Source: Lingula anatina (lineage: Eukaryota; Brachiopoda; Lingulata; Lingulida; Lingulidae). Taken from it: 64,000 bases of DNA. Location of the stretch: the NCBI RefSeq assembly GCF_001039355.2, contig NW_019775477.1, positions 62,001-126,000 of the forward strand. The letters run 5' to 3'. Below the pieces are notes generated by a model that was given only the letters and a program-made list of their open reading frames with translations, was not told where the DNA came from and did no database searches. Shown in pieces: positions 11,701 to 24,000 of this stretch. The stretch's first letter is position 1. Every line of letters begins with the position of its first letter. A program made the translations under genes and the position numbers.

Positions 11701-14700
11701 TTGGATAGAGTAATTGATCTTTATGCTCATTCAACAATTAAGTTGAATAATCTTCTGGGTAAACATAGCTGTGCGTAGCATACACGTATATGTCCAATGG
11801 TATGGTGTACCGTGTTTGTGACATGTGCATGTAGCATCTATTCTGTGACCTTATAAACCTTGTTTCATTTTGGCACTTTGTGGCAATGTTATTTTTGGCA
11901 TTTGTATCTCTACAGGTGGGGGTTTTGGAGGAAAGGAAACCCGTTATGTGACTCTGATACCTGTAGCTATCGCTGCTTTCAAGTGAGTGGAACCTGACTT
12001 TCTCGTCAAAAAATTTGTACTGTTATTTAGCAATTTATATACGTTTATAAATACAGAAACGAGCGTTTACCATATTTTGGAGATATATGTTTTAAATCTA
12101 TGTGTATTATGAACAATAGAAAACATCCAGAAAGCTAAGAAGTCAGTACATGGATAACAGGACTACGCATATATTTACATGCGGTCGGCGCGTTAGTTTA
12201 ACCTAGGCGAAAATGGCCCAGACAAATATAACTTAGTTGATTGAACCTTGTTAAATACTTTTTTCAAACAACTGGACGTAAGTAATTTTGGTGATAGCAC
12301 CAACAATACTGCATATAAATTGTCACTAGAACATCGATACTACTTTTCTTATTTTTTAAAACAGTTATAGGGCCGTCCTAACAACACATTTATCTGAATG
12401 TTTAGTTGTTTACATTTTATTGCTTGCCATACGGGTTAAAATAAGTTTAGGCCTTACAGTTTTAAGGTGCAAGATCCCAACACATACATGTACGGGCATA
12501 AAACGTTGATGTACTAAACGTTCTTCTCTACGTATATATGAGTTTGTATCCGATGTTGCCGCTTCAACAGCATGTTTCGATTGGCATTCAAAGCTTGTTA
12601 AAATGTGAAATAGCATAACCAATTATCCCGTACACTCTACAGATGTTTTAGTTGGCAATCAAATAAAATGAAATACAGAAGACACTATGCAAACCGACGC
12701 CATGCAGTGTTATGTCATGTCATCATGTGGCATATGCTGTTTTACACAGGTTGAACCGACCAGTCCGTGGTATGTTGGACAGAGACGAAGATATGCTGAT
12801 ATCAGGGGGACGACATCCTTTCCTTGGAAAGTACAAGGTTTTCTGCCATTTGTTTAGAATCTATCTCAGTTGCTAGCTGAATCCACTGTCATTTTGGACT
12901 CGGAATGGCTTAATTCTTTAAGATTCAAAAATTTACCCTCTGAACTACATGCGCGGGTAAAAAATATATTGAAGATATCCTGTATACGTTGGTGTGCATC
13001 AGACAATGTTGTTGATTTTTTAAAAGGTTTTTATGAGTTTCAGGCGTATTTCAGCAACTCAAATAATTACTTTTTGTTTGTGTGAAACAACTGTTGTGAT
13101 TCATTTTTTATAGATAAATGAAATGATACAAGTAGGAATTGGTTTTATCTTGTCTTTAATTGTTCATGAATCGAAATGCTTGTTTTAGGTTGGCATTGAC
13201 AACGTTGGTCGTTTCAAAGGCTTGGAGGCCAGAGTTTTCTTGAATGCAGGAAATACTTCTGATGTGTCACCGGAAGTGAGTTCTAACTCCTGAATGTTTT
13301 CTATATTTATTGCAAGATAAGATACTGATCAAAAAGGGAATTGTATACATGTAAATGACTGCAAAATAAGTGTGTGATGTTTGTATACACGATGTAATAT
13401 ATTTCAACACATTAATTTCTGTACTTTTTATACTACAGGTCATCAGTGCATCACTACAGGGCTTTGACAACTGTTACCATATTCCAAACATTGTACTAAC
13501 TGGTGTCCTGTGTAAGACCAACCTGCCCTCAAACACGGCATTCAGGGGGTTTGGTGCCCCTCAGGCAATGTTAGTCATGGAGAATATAATTGAAGATGTC
13601 GCCGTCAGTCTGAATATTCCCTCTCATAGGGTGGGTATGGAATGTTGTAAAAATATGTTTAAAAAAAAGATGTGTATAATCAGGAAACTATATCGTAGGC
13701 ACACTGCATGTATATAGTGGGGAGTTTGCAGGAAGACCTGACTTATCTTGTGCTCTATCCACATCCAAAGTTATCACTTTTATCACACAGATTTAACCTG
13801 GTTATTTGTGTTATATAGTTATGCTTCACTTATTCACATTACGACACCGTAAACTGTTTATTGTAACTGGATCAGGCCTTAAACTCTGGTTTTGACTTAC
13901 CCAGTACGTACGTAAAACTATAATAATATTTATTGTCTGATAAATAACCTTAATATACTTCGCAAGATTACCATTCAATATGCTTTTCATTTGTTGAAGG
14001 TCCGTGAGATTAACATGTATAAGGAAAATGACCTAACGCCAAATGGTAACCGGCTGATAAACTGTACTGTAGACCGTTGCTGGCATGAAGTCATCCAGCA
14101 GAGTAGATTTTGTTATAAAAAAGAAGACATTGCCAAATTTAACAGGTAATATGGCATTAAAATAGCAGAATCGCCTAAAAAACTTTTACATTATTACGGG
14201 GCATTTGAGAATCTTGATCAATTATGAGATAAGTTGCAGATTTATTTGGAGAGCAGTCTAAGTCAATTAACACACATATATATATTTTTTCGGAGGTAAC
14301 AGATTAAAATCAATAACACTTACAGTAATAGTTTCAAGGTTAACTCTGCTTTCAGAGACCACCGATGGAAGAAGCGCGGAGTTAGTTTGATTCCAACCAA
14401 GTTTCTGATTTCTAATGAACGTTTTCTAGAACAGGTACATAAATGTATAAAATGCCCCCTTATATTATTGTACTGTACTGGTACTTGTTCCACAAAGAAA
14501 AAGGTTTCATACTGTGCAAAATTGAATTCCTTTATATTTTTACATGTGCATTCTGTAACGTTAATCAATCCTTTTCATGTATTTTCCACTTTTTGGTTAT
14601 TTTCTGTTTACAAATAATGATAAATGCAATACTTTATAAATAGCATATTCAAATAAAAATGTCCTTTTCTGTTATTTTGTATATAAATATATATTATACT

Positions 14701-15806
14701 TCAAACGTGACTGGTATACTGGTAGGCATCGTCTTACAACTTATCTCGTTTTGTATGATTACTAGGGGGCAGCACTTGTTCATGTGTACCAAGAGGACGG
14801 TTCAGTTCTGATAACACACGGTGGTGTAGAGATGGGACAAGGATTACACACTAAGATGATACAGGTATGACAGTATAAAAGTTTCAGTCTACCCGGAAGT
14901 ATACCCATAAAGGTGCCGTGATTGCATGCTTTGGCTTTGTTTTTTTTTAATAAACAGGAAAGGTTCATCGGCTGTAAGTCAGTGTACTCGGTATTTATGC
15001 TTTAGAGTACAGTAAGCCTGATGTCATCACAGTGGCAAACTGATGATGATGATGAGATTACTGACGCTAGTTTCACTTTTAAGTCCATTTAAAAATGTCC
15101 TAAGCTTTTGGGTTTGACTAATATCGATTTAAATATACAGACGACTTCGCTAGATTGTTCTATGAGTGTTAAACAAAGAATCTGTCCAAAACTAATGTAG
15201 ATGATATACCTTACATCCACTATGGTCACCACTGAGAAGAAGACCATTGTTAAGACTTACACTTTCCCTTTATGTTGATTTAAAAGAAGGAAAAGCTGCA
15301 TTTTAGATTCTTTGTGAAACGCAACTCGGTTAAAGACAAAAACTTAATTTCCTGTACAGTTCAATAAAGGGTATATCCCTTTAAACGCCCCACCCCCAGA
15401 GGTAACTACAATTAAGATAATTAATTGTATTTATGTAGGAAATGGTTTGTTTTTAGTGGTGGTAATAGCTTTGTTGGTAATCCATCTACGCTTTGTTTAT
15501 AGGAAGTAGTCTGGGTTTAGGTCTTGTGTCTGCACATTTTGATCTTAAGTAGTTGACCAAGGCAAGATGATAACAGATGTCCAGGGTCAAATTGTCTTAG
15601 CTGCTGTGTATCTAGGCACACAGTTAATTTTAGATGAGTTTTAGGAAACTACTTCTTGCGAGCTGCATCAGCGAGAAGTCATTCAGCCTTTTAGCTGCGA
15701 TGATATGTACACGCAATTTCAGCAGCTTCACAGTATTATAATTCCTTTCGTTTCTTTATTTTAATTTTACACCCTCCGCCATCCCCTGTCACCTGCCTTG
15801 TGTTGT

Positions 15807-15877
<71 letters not shown>

Positions 15878-18800
15878 TTTTTTTCAGTTGTTGAAGCCTT
15901 TGATTTTCTGATTTATATTTATGCCAACCTTTGGCTCTTACAGCTGTTGTTACTTCTTATAATTTGGCCTTTTATTTTTATTTGTGCCAACTTTTTGCTC
16001 CTTAAGCTGTTGTTATTACTTATAATTTTCTTCATTAATTTGGTTACACTTATTACACACTTATTAACTACGTATTTTATTAGCTTCGTCATTAATAAAT
16101 GACAATTATCAATCACATGTACTTTTCTTATTTACTTTGGAGCAAAAACAGAGCTTCGTTGTGCTTGTTAACATTTGGCTACATAAATATATTTTCGGCA
16201 TCGAACGTACTTTGGTTGATGGTACGGTAGATTTTGAGGTAAGCATGGCCCTTCATTGGAACTCTACCCGTACTACTTTTTTGGGGGAAGACACCAGAAA
16301 GGAATCCACCATTATGTTTTGGATCCACTCCTGGTATTCATATTATTATCGACACATATTAGTAAACGTGGTATTATCCTTCAAGGTTGCCAGTCGAGCG
16401 TTACAGTTACCAGTCCACAAGTTCCACATCAATGAAACCACCACCAGTGCCGTTCCTAACACCACTGCCACAGGTGGGAGCAAAGGATCGGATCTCAACG
16501 GCATGGCTATATTGGTGAGTTGAAACTATAGGGCCGTGAGCATCTTTAGCCTGAGGAAAGTGCTTGCGGACAGTTCTTGACAGTTCTTTGTACCACCTGT
16601 GATAATAGACGGCACTTAAAGGAAAAACGGAACACAAAGGCTTATACCCTTTTTAGTTTTAAGATTAAAAGTTCTGATTGGGTTTGTGGCATCTAAGAAA
16701 TGTTTATTATTTGTCTTACTGTAAGGAAAGGAAAACTTTTAAAGCATGAAGTCAGATCATCATGATCAAGTCGTCTGGTGAGTCATTTTCAAAAACCAGT
16801 ACACATTTTTGTGTAAATGATTGCGTTGAGCTGACATGAGCTTTGTTTATTGGCATTCAAATAACCATTGATAACGAAGGGTACTTGTTAAGTTATTTAA
16901 AAGAAGATGGTTAAGCTCCCTAAAAACAGTGAGAACTAGTACACACACTTAACTCTATACATACCGCATCTATTACAGAATGCATGTAAGACGTTAAGAC
17001 ACCGACTTGAGCCGTATATAGCCGGTAATCCCGGTGGATCATGGGAAGATTGGGTAAGTGATACATGCTTGGGAATGATTATAATTAGTATATTAACAGA
17101 AATGAAAACTTATAAAATATGAATTTGATCAGTACAAGTACAGTGCACGTTCAAGCTTTGTGTACATTTTTGTCAGTTCGTTATCTCTGTGTTACGGTAG
17201 AAATAATGCTGTGAAAGGACGCTCGGTTTATAATCAACACACTAAAAAGTTAACTATATTTTATATAAAAAAAGGTCTCAATATATAAAAATGAATGTTA
17301 TCTGTCGTAATTGCAGGTGAAAGCTGCCTATATGGACAGAATCAGCCTGTCTGCAACAGGTTACTACAAGTAAGTCACGTCTTCAAATGTGTGTGTTTAA
17401 AAACACAGATGGAACCAAATTGGTAATGTTTTAAAGAAAACACAAATGGACCCAAATCGGTAATGTTTAAAAACACAAATGAACCCAAACGTTCAACCAA
17501 TTCGCTAAATGAAATGCAAGTCTGTGTTAAAATGCTTATGTTATGTTATTGCATCTATCCCTAACTTTAGAGGCAATATTTTGTTTATAACTTACATGTA
17601 CGTGTGGGTGAATAATGTATTTCAACTTACAAATTTTTTAGTGTTTCCCTAATATAAACCGTTTGTTAAAACCTTCGGAATAAGGGGGACCCCCTCTCTC
17701 CCTAACGAAAATTGAATAGTAAGTAAATATATATTAAGAAAGACTATGTAAACAAAAGCAGTACAAAATGAAATGAAATTTTAATTTTTATCAGGCTGCA
17801 ATTGCAGTCCAAACCAGGCGGTTGACATTTATTCTTCACCATTGAAGCTTTCTGTCTTCTGAAAGTTTGGCTTCCACTAGTGAAATTGCGTTGTTTTCTT
17901 GTTATATTCAGGGTTCCCGATACCTGGGACGATATCTATGTACCTTAGAAGGAGAGCAAACCACGCAGAGGTACTACACATACGGCGCTGCATGCTCCGT
18001 GGTTGAAATAGATTGCCTTACCGGAGACCATGTGGTAATGAGTTATAAGTTATACTCGCTGTTTTAATGACACTGTCGTTTTTGTGTTTATCATTTTTAA
18101 TAAAAAATAGGTAGACTTCTTCCTGACTTCCGTTAAAAATATCAACATATTAATAAAAGGGATCCTCTCTTCTGTTACAGCTAATGATCTTCATTAAACT
18201 TACTTTGGCCATAATTCTAAAAGTATGAAATGTTCATTTTCACTATAGTTTATTATTCAGTCTGTAGTATGTATTTACCCATTGTTATACTGTATATTGT
18301 TGCGTAGGCGGCCAGCCTAAAGTCAAAGAAGAGTAAATATATATACTGACGTTCTACAAATATCTCTTTATAACATCTAAGGTGTTGCGAACAGATATCG
18401 TCATGGATGTTGGAAGAAGTTTGAATCCAGCCATTGATATTGGACAGATAGAAGGAGCCTTTGCGCAGGTGATATAATAATATTAATGATAATAATAATA
18501 ACAATAATAATAATAATAACAAAAGAAGAAAATTAATATAATTCCTCAAAACTATTGGATTGGCTCCTATGAGTTCAGAATTGTTGTTCTTTATTCATTG
18601 GGCAAATATTTTAGAGAGTGCTCTGTTTTTCACATAAGGATAACTTAAAAGCAAGCCATCAGCTCTTTTAAAAAGCAGTAGCGTTTAGAATTATTGTAAA
18701 ATTCACTCCCTGGATACCACATTAAGCCGCACTAAGATGGCAGAACAAAGTATATGAATAAAGTTAAACAAAAATGTTGTTTTATGGAGGCTTGTAAAAC

Positions 18801-20373
18801 TCCCAACCAGTATATCATTTCATTTTCTGAGAGGATGCATTTGCTTTTAGGGCTATGGGCTATTCACCATTGAACAACTGAGATACTCTTCTGAGGGAAG
18901 ACTGATAACTAATGGTCCAAACACATACAAGATCCCTGGTTATGGAGACATCCCTGTCGAATTCAATGTGTCTTTACTGAAAGGTGCTTCCAATCCTAAA
19001 GCGGTATATTCTTCCAAAGTAAGGATACGCAGAATCTTTAAGAGTTATCCAACATTTGATTTTGCAATTTGTTGGTTGTGTACAGAGAATCCCAAAATAC
19101 GTATTGTAATACCACAAGTTGATTATGACTTATGTAGTAAAGAGAGCATTTTTTCTTAGCATTATCTCGCATCCAGGCATTAATATAAATTTGATATCGT
19201 TTACATGTTAGAAAAGTACCTTTGAGTAGACTTAAACCGCCCGGCTCTTGTTGTTAACAGGGTATAGGAGAACCCCCTTTGTTCCTGGCGTCCTCAGTGT
19301 TTTTTGCCATCAAGGATGCCATATCGTCTGCTAGAGCCGAGTCTGGTTTGAAAGGGAGGTTCCGATTGGACAGTCCAGCCACAGCTGAGAGGATCAGGAT
19401 GGCATGTGAGGACCAGTTTACACGCAAGGTAAACGTGCATTGAGAAAAGGTTGCTTATGTATTGCCAACGAAAACTATTGTTCTTAGGCAATGTACTCGC
19501 CTTGATAAATGCTACATCATGTTTTATACACGACCCTGTCTTCCTTTATCTGTATTCTGAACCAAAATATTTTATTTCAATTGAATGGCACTGGTACATA
19601 CCGACTTAAAAAACACCCTCCTTTGGCTTTGTTGTAGTGTTCACCAAACACTCATCATACCTTGAGGCCAAGGTTTATAGATGTGTAAACAAGTAGGACA
19701 TGTGACCGGAAAGTTTGGTTCCAACGTTAGTTTGCTTATGTTATAACCAGGATTCAGCCAAAACTTGTCTACGGGTTATCAGGAATATATTTGTGGACTC
19801 TTTAACTCCCGATGATAACCGCATGACAACTCGCAATAGAAAATTGGTGGTGAAGGGTTTTCTTATTGGACAACTGTAATCAGAATATAATGGCTGCCAT
19901 GGATGTACTCAAGACTCTTTAAATATAATCGGTCAGAGCACATGTATGATAGTGCAGTCCAGAGCACTGAGGCATATGTTTATTCGGTACTATTGCGTTA
20001 ATAATGCTATTAAACATTGTAGTGAAGTAATTGTGATTTTGTCTAAGAATGCACGGGCACCATATTAACAGTCACACCTAAAAGATAACCAGTGACCATA
20101 CCCAAATACCTGACCGAATTTGGAAGTTATTATTATGGGGTTTCTTTGTAGGTTTTCTAATTTGAAGAACTCATATAACCATCGTTTTACCATTTTATCT
20201 TAAGACAGATATGCACAGTATCTGATGTTCACCTCTAATAAATATATTATTATTGTTATCTTGTAATTATATTATTGTTGTTGTGTCTACCATTACAGGT
20301 ATACCACCAACTAGCGCGTGTTCACGTGTTTTTATTGGTTTTATGGTTGTTTGCCTTACTGCATTGCATTTGA
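4138..20373 (+). CDS. XDH: Xanthine dehydrogenase/oxidase (5' exon missing, one internal frameshift)
   Basis: Molybdo-flavoenzyme oxidising hypoxanthine and xanthine to urate. Exons read: 4138-4195, 4443-4539, 4639-4747, 5103-5229, 5532-5731, 5880-6021, 6781-6948, 7200-7276, 7533-7626, 8010-8122, 8330-8514, 9013-9175, 9485-9695, 9878-10056, 10425-10544, 10916-11143, 11586-11649, 11916-11982, 12750-12837, 13189-13275, 13439-13630, 14000-14145, 14356-14434, 14766-14864, 16386-16514, 16979-17053, 17317-17369, 17912-18034, 18382-18468, 18851-19018, 19261-19428, 20299-20373. All phases agree except inside 17912-18034, where one base is missing near 17946. The total is about 1,323 codons, close to the family's ~1,330. 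Three domains run in order: 2Fe-2S, FAD, molybdopterin. [14 protein letters not shown] and IGEPPLF carry the Glu/Arg/Glu typical of xanthine rather than aldehyde oxidases. The acceptor before 4639 is not AG. The frameshift may be an error, an allele or decay. Confidence 0.92.
5880..9175 (+). other. XDH: XDH FAD-binding domain exons
   Basis: Seven exons. VIGNTAVG corresponds to the FAD-binding V(V/I)GNTE(I/V)G motif. [15 protein letters not shown] is the second FAD motif, here [17 protein letters not shown] where mammalian XDH has the form SxGGNI-TASPISDLNP. The loop reads [18 protein letters not shown]. Mammalian XDH has two acidic residues after RRE there, whereas aldehyde oxidases read QAQRQENALAIVNSGM. 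The flavin half is therefore aldehyde-oxidase-like, and NAD+ use is uncertain. Confidence 0.88.
11178..11342. mobile_element. Short TIR element (TGCAGGCCCGTAGC type) in an XDH intron
   Basis: Left end GCAGGCCCGTAGCCAGGGGG and right end GCTAGCTACGGGCCTGCA are inverted copies about 165 bp apart. The inner part holds two related GGTCCACT segments and a C-run. It lies in the intron between exons 10916-11143 and 11586-11649. A related right end is readable at about 46194-46260. It has no coding capacity, so it is a non-autonomous element. Confidence 0.65.
15812..15884. repeat. (AT)n microsatellite followed by poly-T
   Basis: About 24 TA units (15812-15860) followed by about 24 T, inside the 1.5-kb XDH intron 14865-16385. 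Open frames that span it are artefacts of the repeat. Confidence 0.95.
17400..17500. repeat. Three imperfect ~40-bp direct repeats in an XDH intron
   Basis: AAACACAGATGGAACCAAAT, AAACACAAATGGACCCAAAT and AAACACAAATGAACCCAAAC follow one another, joined by GGTAATGTTT(T)AAA. A simple tandem triplication. A smaller tandem pair (AAACCACCATTGCAATGATT) lies at 10236-10291. Confidence 0.8.
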
Positions 20374-20404
20374 TCATATATAAAGGTGTCACTAAAAATT
20401 TCTT

Positions 20405-20410
20405 AATAAA
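20405..20410 (+). terminator. Candidate XDH poly(A) signal AATAAA
   Basis: An AATAAA hexamer 32 bases after the XDH stop codon (20371-20373). Another AATAAA is readable on the minus strand near 20330, inside the XDH last exon, and could serve the convergent transporter gene. Confidence 0.5.
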
Positions 20411-20575
20411 ATCACCATAACAACATTCTCTACCTTTTATAGTTCCTAAAAACTGATGCAGAGAAACCAGAAGCTACGGTTTTCGTCAGCAATTAATTTT
20501 CATTATCATGATCACTCTTTATAAAAAGCATACCACTTACAAACAGTCGCAGGTACACGGAATCTCACATTTGAA

Positions 20576-23500
20576 CTAGTGGTTATTTTCAGTATCACCA
20601 CATGGTTGAATCTTTTCAACTACATAAGATTCGTTAAAGTTTAAAAGGGTAATTGCGTCCAGTGGTTTATCACTTTTGTTATCCGTTATGTATTTGCTTC
20701 CAGTGGGTCTCGTATTGCAAAGAAGCGGTGTTGCCATCTGTTGTTCTGCATTGGCTGGCGATGTGCATGTCTGGGCAGTGTTCCGGAATTTATTACATGA
20801 TATGATTATGATCTGAGCAACCAGTATGAAACCATAAAACATCCCCAAGGCGTTGAATACCAATGTATAGGACCTGTATTTGTCCAGAGCGAGTCCTACA
20901 ATGATATATTCGTTTAGAATTCGAGTGAAAAATTATTTTTAATAATTTGTTATTAATAGGCCTTAATGTACATACTTTTAAGTAATAACAAAATTGAATA
21001 AAAATATGTTTATTACATTAAGTTGAACAATTTTACTTTGGTAGTAGAGTTACATGGTGTTTAAAATGTAGAAATAAATAACTTTGAAAAACCTTAGGTA
21101 TCGCTTAACTTAAGAGAATCAGTGTACATGTTCTAGATAAAGTACATTTCCATAAAGTCTGGAGACAAAAGGAGATATTGATTTGCTTTACATATTTTAA
21201 AACTCTAGCTTTGTTAGTTAGCTTCGTTAGCTGTCTACGATATACACCCTTTTAGACACCTACTTTTTTGTATCATTATGGCTAGTAACTCTGTACATGC
21301 ACTCACCTGATAAAATCCCACCGGTGCTTAATCCAATTCCCCGACCAACAAGCTGAGTGAGGAATAGACCGTGAACACTTTCTCCCCCCAGAACCTCGTT
21401 ACAGGCAGCAAACCATGCAGCAATGATGGGACCCTGCCCGGCTCCTAGAACTGAATTATTAAAAAAATCATTGATGCCCTTTATATCACAATTAATTAGC
21501 AAGCTGGATCATATTATCGTTTCACTGTACATACCAAGTGGCGATGTTCGTATTCAATAAGAGTGCATTCAGAACAACGGACTAATAGATCCACAGATCA
21601 AATATGGCCGACCCACTTGAATGCTGGTTGCGTAATCCCCGTGGTAAATGCATTCAATGTCAATTCGGGAAGTAAGCGGCAAGCTTATAAGTGGCTCACC
21701 ATATTTGATCCGCGGATCTGTAAGGCGGCTGTTCTGAATGCCCTCTTAAATTATCTGGCGCCATTTTGTTCACCACCATGGAGGAACGTTCTATATACAT
21801 CTTTATTTTGTGAATCAGATACTGCATGATTTATCAAGTGACATTTATATCCAATTACCATAGCGTTTATAAATTTTTCCCGATTTTCAAAAATTGAAAG
21901 GTTTAAAAATCAAGATCTACCTGCGCCAAATGAGACAACACCCGCTAGTGATCTGCTTAAAGGTATAAGAAAACAAGCAAGCGCCAACATCAATGCGCAT
22001 CCGGCGTACACGTATAACAAGTAACCCTTGATAAAATCTCCTAATATCCCGATAAAAAGGCGAGAAAGTGCGTTGGTCACGCCGAACGCCGTTAGAGTAT
22101 ATGTGGAAGTCAGGCCGTGAAACCCCTGGTCTTCAGCGTATTTTACCTGTAACGCACAGTTAAGGAGTTGTGATATTCTGGGTGCAATATGACAGCATAC
22201 CCAGATCCAAAATACAAAATACAAGAATCAATAACATTGTTAAGTAAATGATACACAAGTGATAGTATTGCAGTGATGTGAAGTGCTATAAGTAATGTAA
22301 ATGAAATAGAATACGAAACGGTATATATCGAGGTGTGTTAAGTTTTTTCAAGTTAATGTTCAAGTAGGTACTTCAGAGTTGCACTTTTGGCGGCATGCAA
22401 TTCAATGCGCATCCATTTTGCATCAATTTTTCATTAAATGCATTAAATGTCTTCGCGGTCTTACCAAAAAGCTATAAATCACTGATTGGCCTAGCCCTTT
22501 GCACACAGCCGTCAGAAACCACAAGGTCATCAAGGTCATTTTAATCCATTTTCCCCAGGGTGTAGTATGCAGGTCATTGTCATCACGCTTTGAACAAGCC
22601 ACTTCTTCTGGTTTTGGCTCTCGATAAACAAATCCGGTAAAAACGACGAGGAACACGCCAAATATGAGCAAGAAGATAAACGAGTATCTCCATCCAGCAG
22701 TAATGATTATCCATCTTATAAGCAGGGGCATCGTTGCGAACCCTGAAAGTCAAATGGTGATTTATCAGTAATCGAAAATATAAGTAACCTTTAGATTTTA
22801 TCGGATGTTAAATGATAGGTATATGTGAAAAAATCAGGAACTCTACGCTATATGTGAGATAAGTGCGTAAAACATATATACGCCTGTTTTGTGATGTAGT
22901 GATAAGGTTAGAGTGAAATATAATGATAATTTGAGGTTTGGCGTAAGCGCAGAACTCAATTCCGACCATTCCACAGTATCCCCCAAAATATGTTTCCTTC
23001 CTTAATTTATCTTCTCCACATATTCCAAAAACAAAAGGGAAACATGAGGGAATGATCCTTGTCTCAGCTCCTTTGAACTCAGCTGGTTGGAAAAGTTTTA
23101 TAAAGAAAACGATAATATTAATATGGAAAGGAAAACACTGTTACTTGATCCATACAACGACATGCAGCGTGATCAATACTATCGCCGTGTCTCTTTACCT
23201 GATGGAATGACCATCATTTGAAAGCTGGTGGCAAGGACATGGTAACGATGGTGCCACGGAAACCACTTGTTCAAAAGGAATGACATCGGGGCCATACAGA
23301 AATTCATTCCAAATCCAACAATCACTGGACGAGAAATTAGCAGGAACGCCATGTTTGGTGCAACGGCACTTAAGCCCTGTCCCAGACAGCAAAGTCCCAA
23401 ACCAATCCGTATGGTCCACGGGCGTCCAAGTATATCGGCTATCAAATTTGTTAGATAGCTGGGGACGAGCATGAAGGCCAAAAACAGTGACTGGTTCAGC

Positions 23501-23937
23501 CCTGAAACACGAATACATTCTTGTCATGCATCAAAATAACGCAATTCCAAACAGGAGTCAAAATGAACGAGTGATAATTGTCCATAGGCAGATAAACAGA
23601 TAGACAGATTTATCATTCTTATTTAGAATGGTGAGCATAAGAATTATAGAAAACCTTTTTTTTTCTTTTTCACAATATCCTCAGAAAAGTCATATCGATC
23701 GAGGTGCAGCCTCGTGATATATTGACCGAAAGCAAAAACCAATAATTATTATTATTATATAAAAAGATATAATGTCATTTAACACCTCAATAATATCAAG
23801 GATATGCCATCGATAGTTGCAACATTGCTGTTAATCGACATTGATTTCGTCTGAATGAATACACGTCATTTACCAATACGAAGGTTTATCACATCTCACA
23901 TTATAGATATAATACCGTGATGTCCGTTAAAATTATG

Positions 23938-24000
<63 letters not shown>

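Larger units (their letters stand above)
9485..20373 (+). other. XDH: XDH molybdopterin-binding domain exons
   Basis: The large C-terminal half begins after the FAD domain with VGRPLQH and GEAQYCDD. Landmarks in order: [20 protein letters not shown] (Moco Gln/Phe region); [134 protein letters not shown]. These match xanthine-oxidising enzymes along the whole domain. The last exon replaces the usual soluble C-terminus with about 17 hydrophobic residues. Confidence 0.9.

Noticed and set aside
15800-16102. Open frame with poly Tyr-Ile
   Set aside because: It is produced by the (AT)n and poly-T repeat inside an XDH intron.
4138-20373. Calling the molybdo-flavoenzyme an aldehyde oxidase
   Set aside because: The substrate-site residues (Glu in GGKETR, Arg in NTAFRGFG) are xanthine-type; only the FAD loop is AOX-like.
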